From positions 73,892,597 through 73,956,596 of the forward strand of contig NC_080419.1 in assembly GCF_029873635.1 (NCBI RefSeq): a stretch of 64,000 nucleotides of DNA. Reading direction: 5' to 3'. Position numbers and translations under genes: made by a program. The notes below the pieces were generated by a model, which saw only the letters and a program-made list of their open reading frames with translations, made no database searches and was not told where the DNA came from. This DNA is from Malania oleifera (Eukaryota; Streptophyta; Magnoliopsida; Santalales; Ximeniaceae). Positions within the stretch are counted from its first letter, which is position 1, and the number at the start of each line of letters is the position of its first letter. Of the stretch, positions 22,875 through 34,443 are shown in pieces.

Positions 22875-25005
22875 TGTTGGAATTGGTGTGATCCCAAGAG
22901 GGGGGTTGGATTGGGTTTTTAAAACATTTTCGACTAAATTAAACATTTACGCCAATTCACCACATGTCATATCCCATTTTCATGTGTGTAAGTAAATTAA
23001 TAAAACAATAAAAGCAGTCATACACGTGAAACATATCTCATTTGAAATAGAGGTGAGCATGCAGATAATAACGATAAATGAAAGCATACACATGCGAAAA
23101 TTAAAGTGAAGTAACTTAAATGAGATAGGGAGAGAGTGACACCAGATCTGTTATCAAGGTTTGGCCAAACCAGCCTACATCCCTACTTTGGGCTTACCCC
23201 CCAAGGATTCCACTAAGCCCACTTAAACGGGTGGAGCAGCATCGATTACATCCTCTCTTTACGAGGCGAGGAAAACCCAGCTCAATTACTAGGATGAGCC
23301 GAACTAGTCTCACTTGTGGGGCTGAGACTGCCTAGTTCAATTTCGGGCTGAACCGAACCGGTCTCACTTAGGGGGCTGAGACTCCCTAGTTCAATTCACT
23401 AGCTGAACCCAACCGTTACAATAAAAACCATTTTGTACATTAAAGTTCTTCTAAAAATACAAGTTGAAATGTACACAATAAGCTCATGAAAATACACACT
23501 CTAATGATATGAAATAATTCTCAGGGGAGTAAGGATGTTTAACTATATTTAAACCCTAATAAAATATTTTCTCCAAAAAGATATTTCAATAACAATATAG
23601 GAGAACCTAGGGTTTTGCTCTTTCAATGATTTTTGCACAAATAATGTATGTGTGTGAAATATAAGTAATATGTTCAACCAAGATTTATGCAAATGAAAAC
23701 TACTAGGAGAATCTAGGAGTTAGGCTCAAGAAAACATTTGTGCAATAAATGATTTTATCCTAAAATATATTTACCAAGAAATAACCAGGGAGAAACCCTA
23801 AACAATACTCTCAAATATATATTTCAAAGATGAAAGGTATGTGAGAGTAAAAGCAGTTAGAATGCCCTAAATAAATTACTCTCCTCAATAAAATGATTTT
23901 GAAATAAATGCATGAAAGAGTGATGAAGAGATTTGTATAAAAATATTTTGCTCGAAAAGAGTGATTTAAACAATAAAAGGCATTTTGGGGGAACTTTGAT
24001 GAATCAAGGATTAGACAAAAAATTTATGTTAATCAAAGTTGCTAATCAAAGCAAATAAAGGGGTATTTATAGATTTTTTAAAAATTATGACTGTTAGGGA
24101 CATGGAGGTCGTTTTAGAAAAAGATTAATGATGTTTAATTAAAAATAACCTTGGTAAAAATAAATTAACCCGCGTGATTCGGGTGCTTGACCTAGGGTTC
24201 GGTCACCCAAACAGACTTATCTAAAAAAGCCATTTTAAAGAGTTCGGTCACCCGAGTCTGGGTTCGGTTGGTTGTACCAAAGTCAGAAAGTTTTGGCGTA
24301 CGATTCGGGTGCCTAGTGCAAAGTTCGGTCGCCCGAGGCCAGTTTGAACGTGAAGTTCAGGCGCCTGGGGAAGGTGAAAAGTAACCTTCTAAGTGTTCAG
24401 TTGCCCGAGGGAGATATGGTCATTTTTGGATCGGTCGCTCGAAGACTCGTCAAACTGCTGACTCTCCAGTAGTTCGGGCGCCCGAGGTGTTTTGAACACC
24501 TGGGGTTCAGTCACCCGAGCTCTCTCAAATTTTCCTATATTATTCAATTTAAGCACATATTTAACACTCCTATATATTATATGATATGTGTGCATGAGTG
24601 TTGGGACCTAAAATTTTACTAAGGTTTTTTCAAGGGTCGTTTTGAGATAGTCCCAAAAATTCGGCGTCGATCGACCGAAGGGTGCCCTAAGATATGTTCA
24701 ATCCCTATGGTCAGTCTATGACCTTTTTGAGCATTCAAAACATATCATGCAGATGCATGCATTATTACAGACCAAATATATAAAAATTAAATGCAATACA
24801 ACAAGAAATAAATGTCTTCTTCTTTTGCTTTTCTCTTTATGGAATGCGCCAAGTTATATGTAGGCTTGAAGATCTGTCTTGGCTTCCATTTCTCATGTAT
24901 CTTATATTCGTGCAGACATGTAGACCTATTCACATACTAAGTTCCCACATAAAATACTTGTGCTTTGTCGACATTAAAATAAGGATCGGACTCAAAAAGT
25001 CAATA
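22875..25005 (-). repeat. Solo copia LTR inside copia-2 5' LTR
   Basis: TGTTGGAATTGGTGTGATCC at its plus-strand start and AAAGTCAATA at its end (CA changed to TA), 2,131 bp. It is flanked by AACAG (22,870-22,874) and TACAG (25,006-25,010), one mismatch. The interrupted text CATATACAGGGCTGCTGAA is uninterrupted in the 3' LTR at about 49,955-49,975, proving the insertion. No internal element sequence remains, so it arose by LTR-LTR recombination. Reverse TATA box at 24,064-24,071. Confidence 0.93.
24170..24535. repeat. U3 palindrome array, GTTCGGTCGCCCGAG type (solo LTR)
   Basis: Copies such as TTCGGTCACCCGAG, TTCGGTCGCCCGAGG, TTCGGGCGCCCGAGG spaced about 30-45 bp, directly upstream (in LTR direction) of the TATA box at 24,064. 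Confidence 0.75.
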
Positions 25006-25263
25006 TACAGGGCTGCTGAATATTGAAAATCTAAAATTGATTACTTGTGTTGTGGTTGTTTTTCTTGAACAGTTAATTTATTGGTTGTGTTTGTTGTGGT
25101 TGTTGATTGAATAGTAGAAGTTGGTGCTTGTGTGGATTTCCTAATCAATAAGAACAAAAAAAGTATTTAAAGGATTGTAAAAATTCAAGAACTTTTAAAG
25201 AGACTAAGGATTTTTAAATAACCGAATTCACCCCCCTCTTAGGACTACACCTTAGGTTTCAAA

Positions 25264-25277
25264 TGGTATTAGAACAA
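25264..25277 (+). other. Primer binding site of copia-2, decayed
   Basis: TGGTATTAGAACAA corresponds to TGGTATCAGAGCAA with two C/G to T/A changes. It starts two bases after the LTR end. Confidence 0.85.
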
Positions 25278-25318
25278 GGTTATAAAAAATCCTAACAAGT
25301 AGCTATATAAAGATCTTG

Positions 25319-26510
25319 ATGACACAAATAGGAGTAACTCCCTTTGGTGAGGGTTAATCCTCAACTAGGCCACCCATTTTTTGTGGACTAAATTACACTT
25401 TTTGGAAGCAACGAATGAGACTTTACCTTCAAACAATGGACTGGAAGGCATGGAATGTTGTTACAAATGGAAATTTAATTCCTACTAAACTAATAGATAG
25501 AAAAGAAGTACCTAAAGAAGATAAAGAACTAATTGAATCAGATTACAAAATGCTGCAAATTAACTCAAGTGCAATAAACGCCTTATATTGTGCACTTGAT
25601 GCAAATGAATTCAATGAATTCAATAGAGTAATGGTGTGTAAAACAGTTAAAGAAATTTGGGATAAATTAGAAGTAACCTATGAAGGCATGGTAGATGTTA
25701 GGGGCAGTAGAATTGATATGTTAACTAGTGAATACGAAACTTTTTAGAATGAATTCCAATGAAACTATAACAAGTATATACACTAGCTTCACACATATCA
25801 TAAACTCACTAAGTGCCTTAGGAAAAACATATTCCACCCATGAGATGATCCGCAAAATTCTAAGAGAACTTCCACTTATTTGGGAACCAAAAGCCATAGC
25901 TATAACTGAAGGGAGAAACCTTAAAACAACTTCTTTAGACGAACTCATAGGATCTCTTCTAACCTATGAAACAATTTTAAAAGAAAGAAGCACTAAGAAC
26001 AAAAATAAGAAGTCTGTAGCTCTAAAAGCCTTGAAAGAACATTCAAGTGAAGAAGATAATGAATCTAGTGAATTAGAAGATGAAGACTTAGCTTTCATAA
26101 CTAAAATACTTGGAAAATTCTTCAAAAGAAACAAGAAAATCATTAGAAAATTCAACGGATCAAAAGTTGAAAGAGGTGAAAGTAATAAAGAGGAATACAA
26201 AAGCAAAAATGATCCTCCCACTTGCTATTACTATAACAAGGTCGAGTACATCAAGCCAGAATGGCCACAACTCAAGAAGGAAAAGAAGAAAAAGAGGTCT
26301 GCAATGAAGGTACCTTGGAATGACATAAGTTCGAGTGAATCGGAGAGCGGCTCAAGTAGCAAACATGTGCTTCATGGCGCATAACGAAGAGGTAAACACT
26401 TACTACTCTCTCTCTAAAGATTCGTGTGATGAATCATGTAGTAATTCGTTTGAAAGCATGCCCTCTTACAAAGAACTTCAAGCTGAATTATTCTCTCTAC
26501 ATAACAAGTT
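25319..26510 (+). pseudogene. copia gag (copia-2), truncated
   Basis: ATG at 25,319 opens MTQIGVTPFGEG-stop; after the stop the same frame gives NYTFWKQRMRLYLQTMDWKAW. A one-base shift near 25,745 changes frame. LRELPLIWEPKAIAIT and ELIGSLLTYE are the gag core. The knuckle reads CYYYNKVEYIKPE, so it has lost Cys and His ligands. Text stops at LFSLHNKF where an LTR starts at 26,511. The following protease and GAG-pre-integrase parts are absent from the window. Confidence 0.9.
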
Positions 26511-27890
26511 TGTTGACTTTATGAGTCTGATCCCTGTTTTGATACTGACAAAGCACATGTTTCTTATGTGTGTATTTAGCATGTGAATAAGTCCATTAAT
26601 TTAACACACACGTAAGCAAATGACGATGGAAGCTTGCAGGACTTAAAGACTATACGATCAAAGGCATTTCATAAAGTCGGAAAAGCAAAAAGACGAAGAA
26701 GACATTTGCTTTTAATTTGTATATGCATTTAATTTTTATCTTTGGTCTGTAATAATGCATGCTTTGCATGATATGATTTAAATGCTCAGATGACCATAGA
26801 ATGACCATAGGGACCGAATGACCTTAGGGCTCTCTGAATATTTCATAAAAATATGCCCTATCCTCTTAAAGGCCTTAGATTGACCTTAGGTCCCTGAATA
26901 TTTTTTAAAAATATCCCCTATCTTCTTAAATTTAATCATCATATGAATATGGTGAATATATAACGGAGTTAGAACCGAAATGTATGAAAATTACATGTTC
27001 GGTCGACCAAACTCCCATGTACGGAATGCTCCCGGTCGACCAAACCCAAACCAGGTCAACAGTTTGACCACAGTCCCATCGACCGAACTCACTTAGTTCA
27101 TTTGATCCCGGCCGATCGAACCCCCTAGGAGCAAACATTATTGGGCTTCTGGTTGACCGAGAATAAATTGTATATCAACACCATGGTCAACCGAGTTCCC
27201 ACGTGTTGGAACTCAATGGCCTGGTCGATCGACCGAGGTAGTTCAAAATGTCCCCGGTTGACCGAACATCGCAAAAAGGAAAAATCGCCTTTGGACTTAC
27301 AAGTCTGGTTGACCGAACTCGTAGTTCATTTAATGCCTGGTCGATCGAACTTCAAGCACTTCGGTCAACCGAACTTCCTTTGATTGATCGGTACTCTTCG
27401 GGTTGGAATTTTTTTAAAGGTTTAAAATGTCATTAAAATATAATTAATCATTTCCAAAATACCGAGCGTGTTCCCAATGGTCATATTTTCCAAAAATTCT
27501 ATAAATACCCCCTCATAACCCCAGACTAGCAACTTAAATTAACCCAAATTTTTCTCTAATCCATTGTTAATCAAAGTTCCCCAAAAAATTTTTTTAATGT
27601 TTAAATAATGTTTGGGGCCAAATTTTTTATACATAACTCTCCAACTCTCTTCCACTCTTTCATTTCAAAACTACTCTTGAAGAGAGTATATTTATTTTTT
27701 GGGCATTTATTTTTACATGCTTACTCTCACTTATTTTTTTATTCTTGAAAATCTCTTTGAGAGTATATTTTTTATTTCTCCTCATTATTTTCATGATAAG
27801 TATTTTTGGGAGAATCTATTTATTGCACAAATATTTTATTGCGCTTAACTCTTAGATTCTCCAATTATTTCTCATTTGCATAAATCTTTG
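26511..27890 (+). repeat. Copia LTR (LTR-C), part 1, inserted in copia-2 gag
   Basis: Starts TGTTGACTTTATGAGTCTG, the plus-direction opening of this LTR family, exactly where the gag text breaks. It contains GGTCGACCGAAC-type palindromes (about 26,995-27,390) and TATAAATA at 27,500-27,507. At about 27,890 (CATTTGCATAAATCTT) it is cut by a gypsy LTR and resumes at 29,741. It is nearest, in reverse, to the solo LTR at 22,875-25,005. Confidence 0.85.
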
Positions 27891-29740
27891 TTGGAGTTCT
27901 TATCATATAATAAAACATATTTAATAATAATATCACCCCAACCCGTGGGTAATGGGGTACACCTGACATACACAACGAAAACCCTAGCAGCAGTAAATAT
28001 AAATCACATTTTCCAAACTACAAAATACATATTACCAGAGTCAACTACACTCCAAAATAGTGTGTTTATATACAATCTCCAAAATACAAAAGTATATACA
28101 TTTCTAGGAATCCATAACGTAAATTTCTAATTCCTTGATCAAAAACTTACCCTCCAAGCAAGGTAGTATCTCACTATCTCAACGGTGGCCTTGATCCGCC
28201 GGTCTTTCCGGGTTTCCTAAAAATTATTTAATGTTAGGGGTGAGACACCTCTCAGTAAGGGAAAATAAGCTAAACACAACTATGTGGCAACATGAATATT
28301 TGGTGTTATCATACATATACAGTACATTTCATATATTAGAAAACATTCATCATAGCATAACTAAATAAGCATATTTCTTTATAATTTCTAATAAATCATA
28401 TTGCACATAAAAGGTCTTATATAACTGGTAATATTGAAATTTACCCAAAATGTATAGCTAACTGATGTCATGTATTACCCCCCATGACGGGTTGTGCAGC
28501 CTGAATGCAGGACCCGACAATGGCTGGCTGACCACTGCCGATAATATACTTGCCTAACATAAGTAAATTGATAGCATTTTCTGAAATAACATACATACAT
28601 ACAACCTTGCGTCGATTTCTTTCTTATTTGCGGCCTTGCGCCGAACATTCATAAATATGACCTTGCGCCAAAATAATACAGAAGACACAGCTTTGCGCCG
28701 GCTATCAATCATGGCCTTGTACCAAACATTTCATACTTATCACCTTAATTAAATAATTCATTTATCATGTATTTTGAAATCATAATGTACTGCATTATTT
28801 CATATTCTCTGTAACATACCTTATTCATAAAATTGCCATAACATAATACTTTCCATGTAAAATAATATTCATGCCACATAATGCTAAATAAAACCATATA
28901 TTTTATTCTAAAATCATATTTTTTGGCATTTCATGATATATATATATATACATTTCAACATAATAGCAGTATTCATTTTTACCGATTTACTCATATATAT
29001 ATATATATATATAATACATGCTTCCTGAAAATTAATTTGCTGATAAATAATAATAATTTGTAAGGAAAATGACTGCTTTAGTTTATTCCCTTACCTGATT
29101 ACTAAAAAAGAAATCCCCCTAAAATTCACTAGTCTTTCCCCCGCAGGGTTCCTCAATCAATACCCTAGAAATGACAACTCCTAAAACTAAATTTCAGTAT
29201 TTTTCCGTGAATAACATTTCCTATAACTATGGGAAGACCAAATTCTGAATAAATAGCCTTACCTTGATTTAGAGATGAATTTCAAACTATCCCCACCAAT
29301 GATCCACTCCGTCAGATATGCAGAAAACTTCCCTAGGAGTGTCGTGGTGGCTTCAAATCACCAAACCGGCGTAAATCCAGCCCAGAAACTTAGAGAGAAG
29401 GGAGGGGAAATGAAGGGAGGAGAGAGAGAAGGTTTTTGCGTGAAAATCAGTTGAAAAATCGCGTTAAGGGCTATTTATACACTGGCCTTCGTTGACGAGC
29501 CACGTCATCTCTTCGACGAGCTCAAGAAGGACATTCGTCGACGAACATTTTCTTCTCGTACATGAAATTCTGAGTCACCAAAACACCCTCTCGGTATCTT
29601 CTTGTCGACAAAGCGCACCTTCGTTGACGGGCCCAAAATACCATTCGTGTTCGTCGATGAGGTTTGCGGCTGCCCTCTTTTATATTTCCATTTTCCTCTC
29701 TCTTTAATATTTAAATACCATTATTCTTCGAGTCATTACA
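27891..29740 (-). repeat. Gypsy LTR, left-reading, inside LTR-C
   Basis: Reverse-orientation relative of the gypsy-1 LTR: shared AGACACCTCTCAGTAAG (28,246-28,262), GGGTTGTGCAGCCTG (28,489-28,503), TATA box (reverse, 29,472-29,479), TCGTCGACGAA palindromes (29,490-29,665) and terminal AGTCATTACA at 29,731-29,740. The left terminus is diverged, so its exact edge and target duplication are uncertain. It contains (TA)n runs near 28,938 and 28,993 and a short GCCTTGCGCCGA repeat (28,605-28,735). Confidence 0.85.
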
Positions 29741-29923
29741 ATAATACTCATTTTTCATACACATTCTATTTGTGCAAAAATCATAAAAAAAGCAAAACCC
29801 TAGGTTCTCCAACATTATTATTGAAATATCCTTTTGGAGAAAATTTTTATTTGGGTTTAAATATAGTTAAGCACCCTTACTTCATTGAGCATTATTTCAT
29901 ATCATTGGAGTGCGTATTTTATG
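29741..29923 (+). repeat. LTR-C part 2, truncated
   Basis: Resumes the copia LTR (TTGTGCAAAAATCAT, GCAAAACCCTAGGTTCTCC), colinear with the reverse complement of 23,500-23,660. It stops after GTGCGTATTTT at about 29,920, some 570 bp short of an expected LTR end. Confidence 0.82.
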
Positions 29924-30014
29924 TGCTGCTGCCTTCTTTTATATTTCCATTTTCCTCTCTCTTTAATATTTAAATACCATTATTCTTCAAGTCATTACAT
30001 TATCCCCTCTTTAT
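29924..30014 (-). repeat. 3' LTR tip and polypurine tract of gypsy-2
   Basis: The 76 bp to 29,999 repeat the end of the gypsy LTR at 29,665-29,740 almost base for base (CTTCTTTTATATTTCCATTT … AGTCATTACA). TTATCCCCTCTTTAT beyond it is the reverse of an ATAAAGAGGGGATAA polypurine tract. Confidence 0.82.
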
Positions 30015-30289
30015 AAAATTTCATCCTCAAAATTTACTATTCATATAACTTATCATCCTTTAAAGGCAAAACAGTCTACTTAATTTATTACTTATCCTCA
30101 CTTATGGCGGAGGAACACCGTGGTTACATTTCAAATCCTGGGAGATTACATAAGTAAAATAAAATTTCCCCTAAAACTAAAATATTACTTACTAACTAAA
30201 TTATTACATGTACCTGCAAAAGAAATATTATACAATCACTTACATTTTCTTGATCAAGACCAAACCTCTTGGAACAACTACAAGTATTT

Positions 30290-31130
30290 CTGTTTAATCT
30301 GTTCCTTGAGCTCCCAAGAAGCCTCTTTTGTCGCGTGATTTTTTTATAGAACCTTTACCAAAGGAATCTTCTTGTTACGTAATTCTTGTTCTCTCTTGTC
30401 CAGAATCTGTACTGGTACCTCCTCATAGACTAGTGAATCACTGAACTCTAATTCACCATAACTGATTATATGAGAAGGGTTTGGGACGTATTTCCTCAAC
30501 ATGGAAACTTGGAATATGTTGTGTATTCTGGACAATACAAGTGGTAAAACTAACCTGTAGGCAACCAACCACACTTTCTTTAGAATCTCAAATGGACCAA
30601 CCCCACTTGAGAATGGACTATCTCCTGAACATTCATCTCCACTAGACGGTTAAGGGAATAGTTGATTTTGATAGGTAGGAAATGGGCGGTCTTAGTCAAT
30701 TGATCTACAATCACCCAAATCGCATTCTGGCCATGCGACGCCGATGGCAACCCTGAAACAAAGTCTGTGGATATATAATCCCATTTCCACTCTAGGATAA
30801 ATAATGACTGCAACTGACTCGCCAGCCTCTGGTGCTCAACTTTTACCCACCGGCACGTCAGAAACTGTGCTACATACTCAGCAATTTCTTTCTTCACACC
30901 ACTCCACCAGTAAAACTCTTGCAGATCCCTGTACATTTTCGTACTGCCAGGATGAACTGTGTACAAAGATTTGTGAGCCTCCTCTAAAATAGTCTTCCTG
31001 ATGTCAAGACCAGCAGGAACATATAATCTAAAACGGAACCGTAGGGCCTCATCATCTGTAATGCAAAATTCCTCTCCCTGACCAATCTTTACCCTAACCA
31101 TCACCTCTGCTAATTCTGGGTCTTCCTTCT
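30290..31130 (-). pseudogene. gypsy integrase and chromodomain-like tail (gypsy-2)
   Basis: EEAHKSLYTVHPGSTKMYRDLQ plus FLTC (first Cys lost) form the zinc region. DYISTDFVSGLPSASHG holds the first catalytic Asp, then VDQLTKTAHFLP. At about 30,600 the text jumps to WLVAYRLVLPLVLSRIHNIF, deleting the second Asp and Glu. NKKIPLVKVL begins the chromodomain-like end. The deletion differs from that in gypsy-1. Confidence 0.88.
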
Positions 31131-31930
31131 AAGAAGTTTTAATCATTTTATGCAGAGTAGGTTGTACCACTAAACTGGAAATACATACTGAAGGATCACT
31201 CTCCATCAACTCTATGCCGAGTCTCTCCATATCCATCATGATCGGATACTGAATCTCCATAGCTGCTACCACTGGTCTCGCAAACTTCCTGCTCAATGCC
31301 ATCAGCTGCCACATTTGCTTTTCCTGGGTGATAACTGATGGTACAATCAAAATCTTTAATAAGCTCCAACTACCTTCTCTGCCTCATATTCAATTCCTTC
31401 TGAGTGAAGAAATACTTCAACCTCTTATAGTCGAAGAAAATCTCACACCGCTCACTATATAGGTAATGCCTCCAAATCTTTAATATATATACCACTGTAA
31501 CCAATTCAAGATCATGGGTAGGGTAGTTCTTTTCATATTATTTCAATTGCCTAGAAGCATATGCTACCACTTTACCATACTGCATCAGTACACAACCAAG
31601 TCCGTTCAAGGATACATCACTATAGATAGTATAACCCTCACTCTATGAAGGGATGATCAACACTAGTGTCGTGACAAGTCTCTATTTCAATTCCTGAAAA
31701 CTCAGCTCACAGCTGTCATCCCATTCAAATCTGATGTTTTTCCTAGTCAGTCGTGTCAGAGGCCCTGATAAAGCTGAGAATCTTTCAACAAAACAACAGT
31801 AATAACCAGCTAACCCCAAGAAACTCCTACTCTCCTTAACGTTCCTCAGTTTAGACCAATTCACTACCGTAACAATTTTACTAGGATCCATAGAAATTCC
31901 ATCCCCTAAGATAATATATCCCAAAAGCAC
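31131..31930 (-). pseudogene. gypsy RNase H and connection domain (gypsy-2)
   Basis: LGLAGYYCCFVERFSALSGPLTRLTRKNIRF begins the connection at the right (about 31,700-31,830), then a Tyr-Ser-Asp-Ala-Ser-type stretch near 31,610. The minus strand near 31,340 encodes a [23 protein letters not shown] motif. Frameshifts and stops throughout. Confidence 0.85.
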
Positions 31931-32600
31931 AACTTTCTCGAGCCAGAATCACATTTACTAAACATGGCGTACAACGTTTTCTACCTGAGTGTCTGTAAAA
32001 CTTGCCTCAAATGCATCTCATGCTCCTCATAGCTCCTCGAATATATCAGTACATCATCAATAAAAATAACAATAAACTAGACTAAATATAGATGGAAGAT
32101 CCTATTCATCAAATCCATAAATATCGCATGAGCATTCGTCAGACCAAACGGTATAACAAGAAACTTGTAATGTCTATACCTAGTTCTAAAAATCGTCTTC
32201 ACTACATCTTCTGCTCTTACCTTTACCTAATGATAGCCTGATCTGAGATCAATATTGGAATATACTCGTGTACCTTGGAGCTAGTCAAATAGATCATCTA
32301 TACGGGGTAGAGGATACTTATTCTTGATGCTCACTTTATTAATTTCCTTGTAATCTATGCACATCCTCATAGAAATGTCCTTCTTCTTCATGAATATTAA
32401 TGGAGCTCCCCACGGAGATACACTAGGTCATATAAAACCCTTATCAAGTAAATCCTGCAATTGATTCTTCAGTTCTACTAGCTTTGCTGGTGCCATTCGA
32501 TATGGTGCTTTAGAGCAAATCTACCTCACGATCAGGTGGCAGCCCTGGTAATTCATCTACCAACACATCTGTAAATTCTTTCACTACTGGCATATTAGTA
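31931..32600 (-). pseudogene. gypsy reverse transcriptase (gypsy-2)
   Basis: The minus strand gives VYSNIDLRSGYH-like, [21 protein letters not shown] and VIFIDDVLIYS; the two catalytic Asp codons lie at 32,053-32,058. Stops include the one in the SPRGAPLIF segment near 32,420. Frame is lost before the NVF(P)DELPGLPP block at about 32,555. Confidence 0.88.
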
Positions 32601-33012
32601 AGCTTCATTTTATTCTTTGAAATTTCCTTTACAAAATCCATAAATCCCTGATAGCCACTGTGTAGTAGTTTCCTCTTCTGAATAGCCAAAACTAACTGAG
32701 GTAGAGATTGTACTCGTGACCTTGTAAATCTGAATTCTGGTCTTCATGGAGGTCTGAATATCACTTCTCTTCCTCGGCAGTCTATAATGGCAGAGTTAGC
32801 TGCTAGCCAATCCATGCCGAAAATGATATCAAACCTATGTATGTCCAGCACAACCAAATCAGCAAATAAAATTCTCCCCTAAACATAAACTGGACAGCCA
32901 TGGAGTACCTTACTACACCTCACCGCTGACCTAGTCGGTGTAGCCACTAACAATTCAACATCTAGCAATTGTGTTTCATCCCCACACAATTTAACACACC
33001 CCACAGATACAA
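32601..33012 (-). pseudogene. gypsy protease remnant (gypsy-2), cut at active site
   Basis: ADLVVLDMHRFDIIFGMDWLA and LLDVELLVATPTRSAVR match the gypsy-1 protease. The right edge reads KGATHSFVSVG where SGATHSFVS is expected, so the break falls on the catalytic DSG itself. Confidence 0.85.
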
Positions 33013-33700
33013 ACGAGTGTGTGGCACCCTTCTTAATTGTTGATGATTACTCAAGATATACATGGGTATTGTTCTTAACTAACAAAGAGGAAGCTTGTAA
33101 CTCGTTAATCACTCTATGTAAGAAGTTTCAAAATGAGAAAGGGTATAATGTCTCAAATCTAAGAAGTGACCAAGGAAGAGAATTAAAAAATCAAGACGTT
33201 GAAAAATTTTGCAATTAACATGGCGTAAGTCACAACTTCCCAACACCTAGAACCCCACAACAAAAGGGAGTTTTGGAAAGAAAAAATATAACCCTTCAAG
33301 AAATGGCAAGAACTATGCTTAATGAAAATAACTTACCCAAGTATTTTTGGGCCGAAGCTATAAATACAACTTGCTATATAATTAATAGGATTTGCATTAG
33401 ATCAAGCCTAAACAAGACACCCTATGAATTGTGGAAAGGAAGAAAGCCTAACATAACTTACTTTCATGTCTTTGGATTTAAGTGTTTCGTACTCAATAAC
33501 AAAGACAACTTAGGAAAATTTGATGCTAAATCGGATGAAGGTATTTTCCTAGGATACTCCACTAATAGTAAGGCCTATCGAATCCATAACAAAAGAACAC
33601 TCACCATAATTGAATCAATTCACATACACTTTGATGAATCAAACCCTTTTTCACGAGAAGTCAAAAATGAATAAAAAGATGATATATTAAAAAAGGTGGA
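33013..33700 (+). pseudogene. copia integrase (copia-2), lacking zinc finger and first Asp
   Basis: Begins FLIVDDYSRYTWVLFLTNKE, continues NLRSDQGRELKNQ (second Asp), a stop at 33,218, PRTPQQKGVLERKNITLQEM (catalytic Glu region) and LNKTPYELWKGRKPNITYFHVFG. The N-terminal zinc finger and DLFGP block are missing at the junction with gypsy-2. Confidence 0.9.
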
Positions 33701-34443
33701 TGAGATAGAAATCAAGGAAGAAAAGGAAATAAATGAAGAAAACCCAAAAGATGAACTTATAGGAAATTCGGAATTACCAAGAGAACGGAAGTATAAGAAA
33801 GATCACCCTCAAGAACAAATTATAGGAGAAAAATCTAAAGTTGTGACTACTAGATCTTCTCTAAAGAACCTGTGCAATCATTATGCATTCCTATCTCAAA
33901 ATGAACCTAAAGATGTTGAAGAGGCCCTTAAGGATGAATCTTGGATAATTACGATGCAAAAAGAATTAAACCAATTTGAAAGAAGCAAAGTATGGCAATT
34001 AGTACCCAAACCTGAAAATCATTCGATCATAGGAACTAAATGGGTATTTAGAAATAAAAAATGATGAGAATGGTATAATCATTAGAAACAAAGCTAGACT
34101 TGTAGCGAAATGGTATAACCAAGAAGAAGAGATAGACTAGGATGAAACCTTTGCCCTATAGCTAGAATGGAAGCTATAAGAATGCTATTAGCCTATGCTT
34201 CTTACAAAGAATTTAAGTTATACCAATTGGATGTCAAAAGTGCATTCTTGAATGGGTATATTAATGAAGAGGTATACGTTCAACAACTCCCTGGTTTTGA
34301 AAATATTGAAAATCCTAACCATGTATTTAGACTAACTAAGGCTTTATATGAATTAAAACAGGCCCCTAGGGCTTAGTATGACCAAACCATTATAGTTCAA
34401 ATACCCCTATTAGGGAGATGATATACTTTTAATTCAAATCTAC
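33701..34443 (+). pseudogene. copia reverse transcriptase, first half (copia-2)
   Basis: ELNQFERSKVWQLVPKPENHSIIGTKWVFRNKK, then after a shift AIRMLLAYASYKEFKLYQLDVKSAFLNGYINEEVYVQQ and LTKALYELKQAPRA-stop. A deletion brings the frame to GDDILLIQIY at 34,414-34,443, where copia-R interrupts it. It resumes at 46,267. Confidence 0.92.

Larger units (their letters stand above)
21085..25261 (+). repeat. 5' LTR of copia-2 (split by a solo LTR)
   Basis: TGTTGGCCTAACTGG at the start, TTAGGTTTCA at the end. After removing the solo LTR and one duplication copy it is 2,041 bp, against 1,992 bp for the 3' LTR at 48,231-50,222. TATAAATA lies at 22,012-22,019, downstream of an array of CAGCCGACTGAC-type palindromes (21,555-21,900). 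Confidence 0.93.
29924..33012 (-). mobile_element. Gypsy element fragment (gypsy-2), left-reading
   Basis: From right to left: protease end, RT, RNase H, integrase, chromodomain-like tail, polypurine tract and only the first ~76 bp of the 3' LTR (29,924-29,999). Cut on the right inside the protease active site at about 33,012, where copia-2 integrase text begins. Related to gypsy-1 throughout. Confidence 0.9.

Noticed and set aside
27000..27400. Overlapping plus and minus open frames rich in STEH/VDRT phrases
   Set aside because: Produced by the GGTCGACCGAAC palindrome array of the LTR, which opens frames on both strands.
27885..29745. Exact target duplication for the reverse gypsy LTR in LTR-C
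   Set aside because: The left terminus is diverged; candidate flanks (ATCTT on the left, ATAAT on the right) do not match, so no duplication is claimed.
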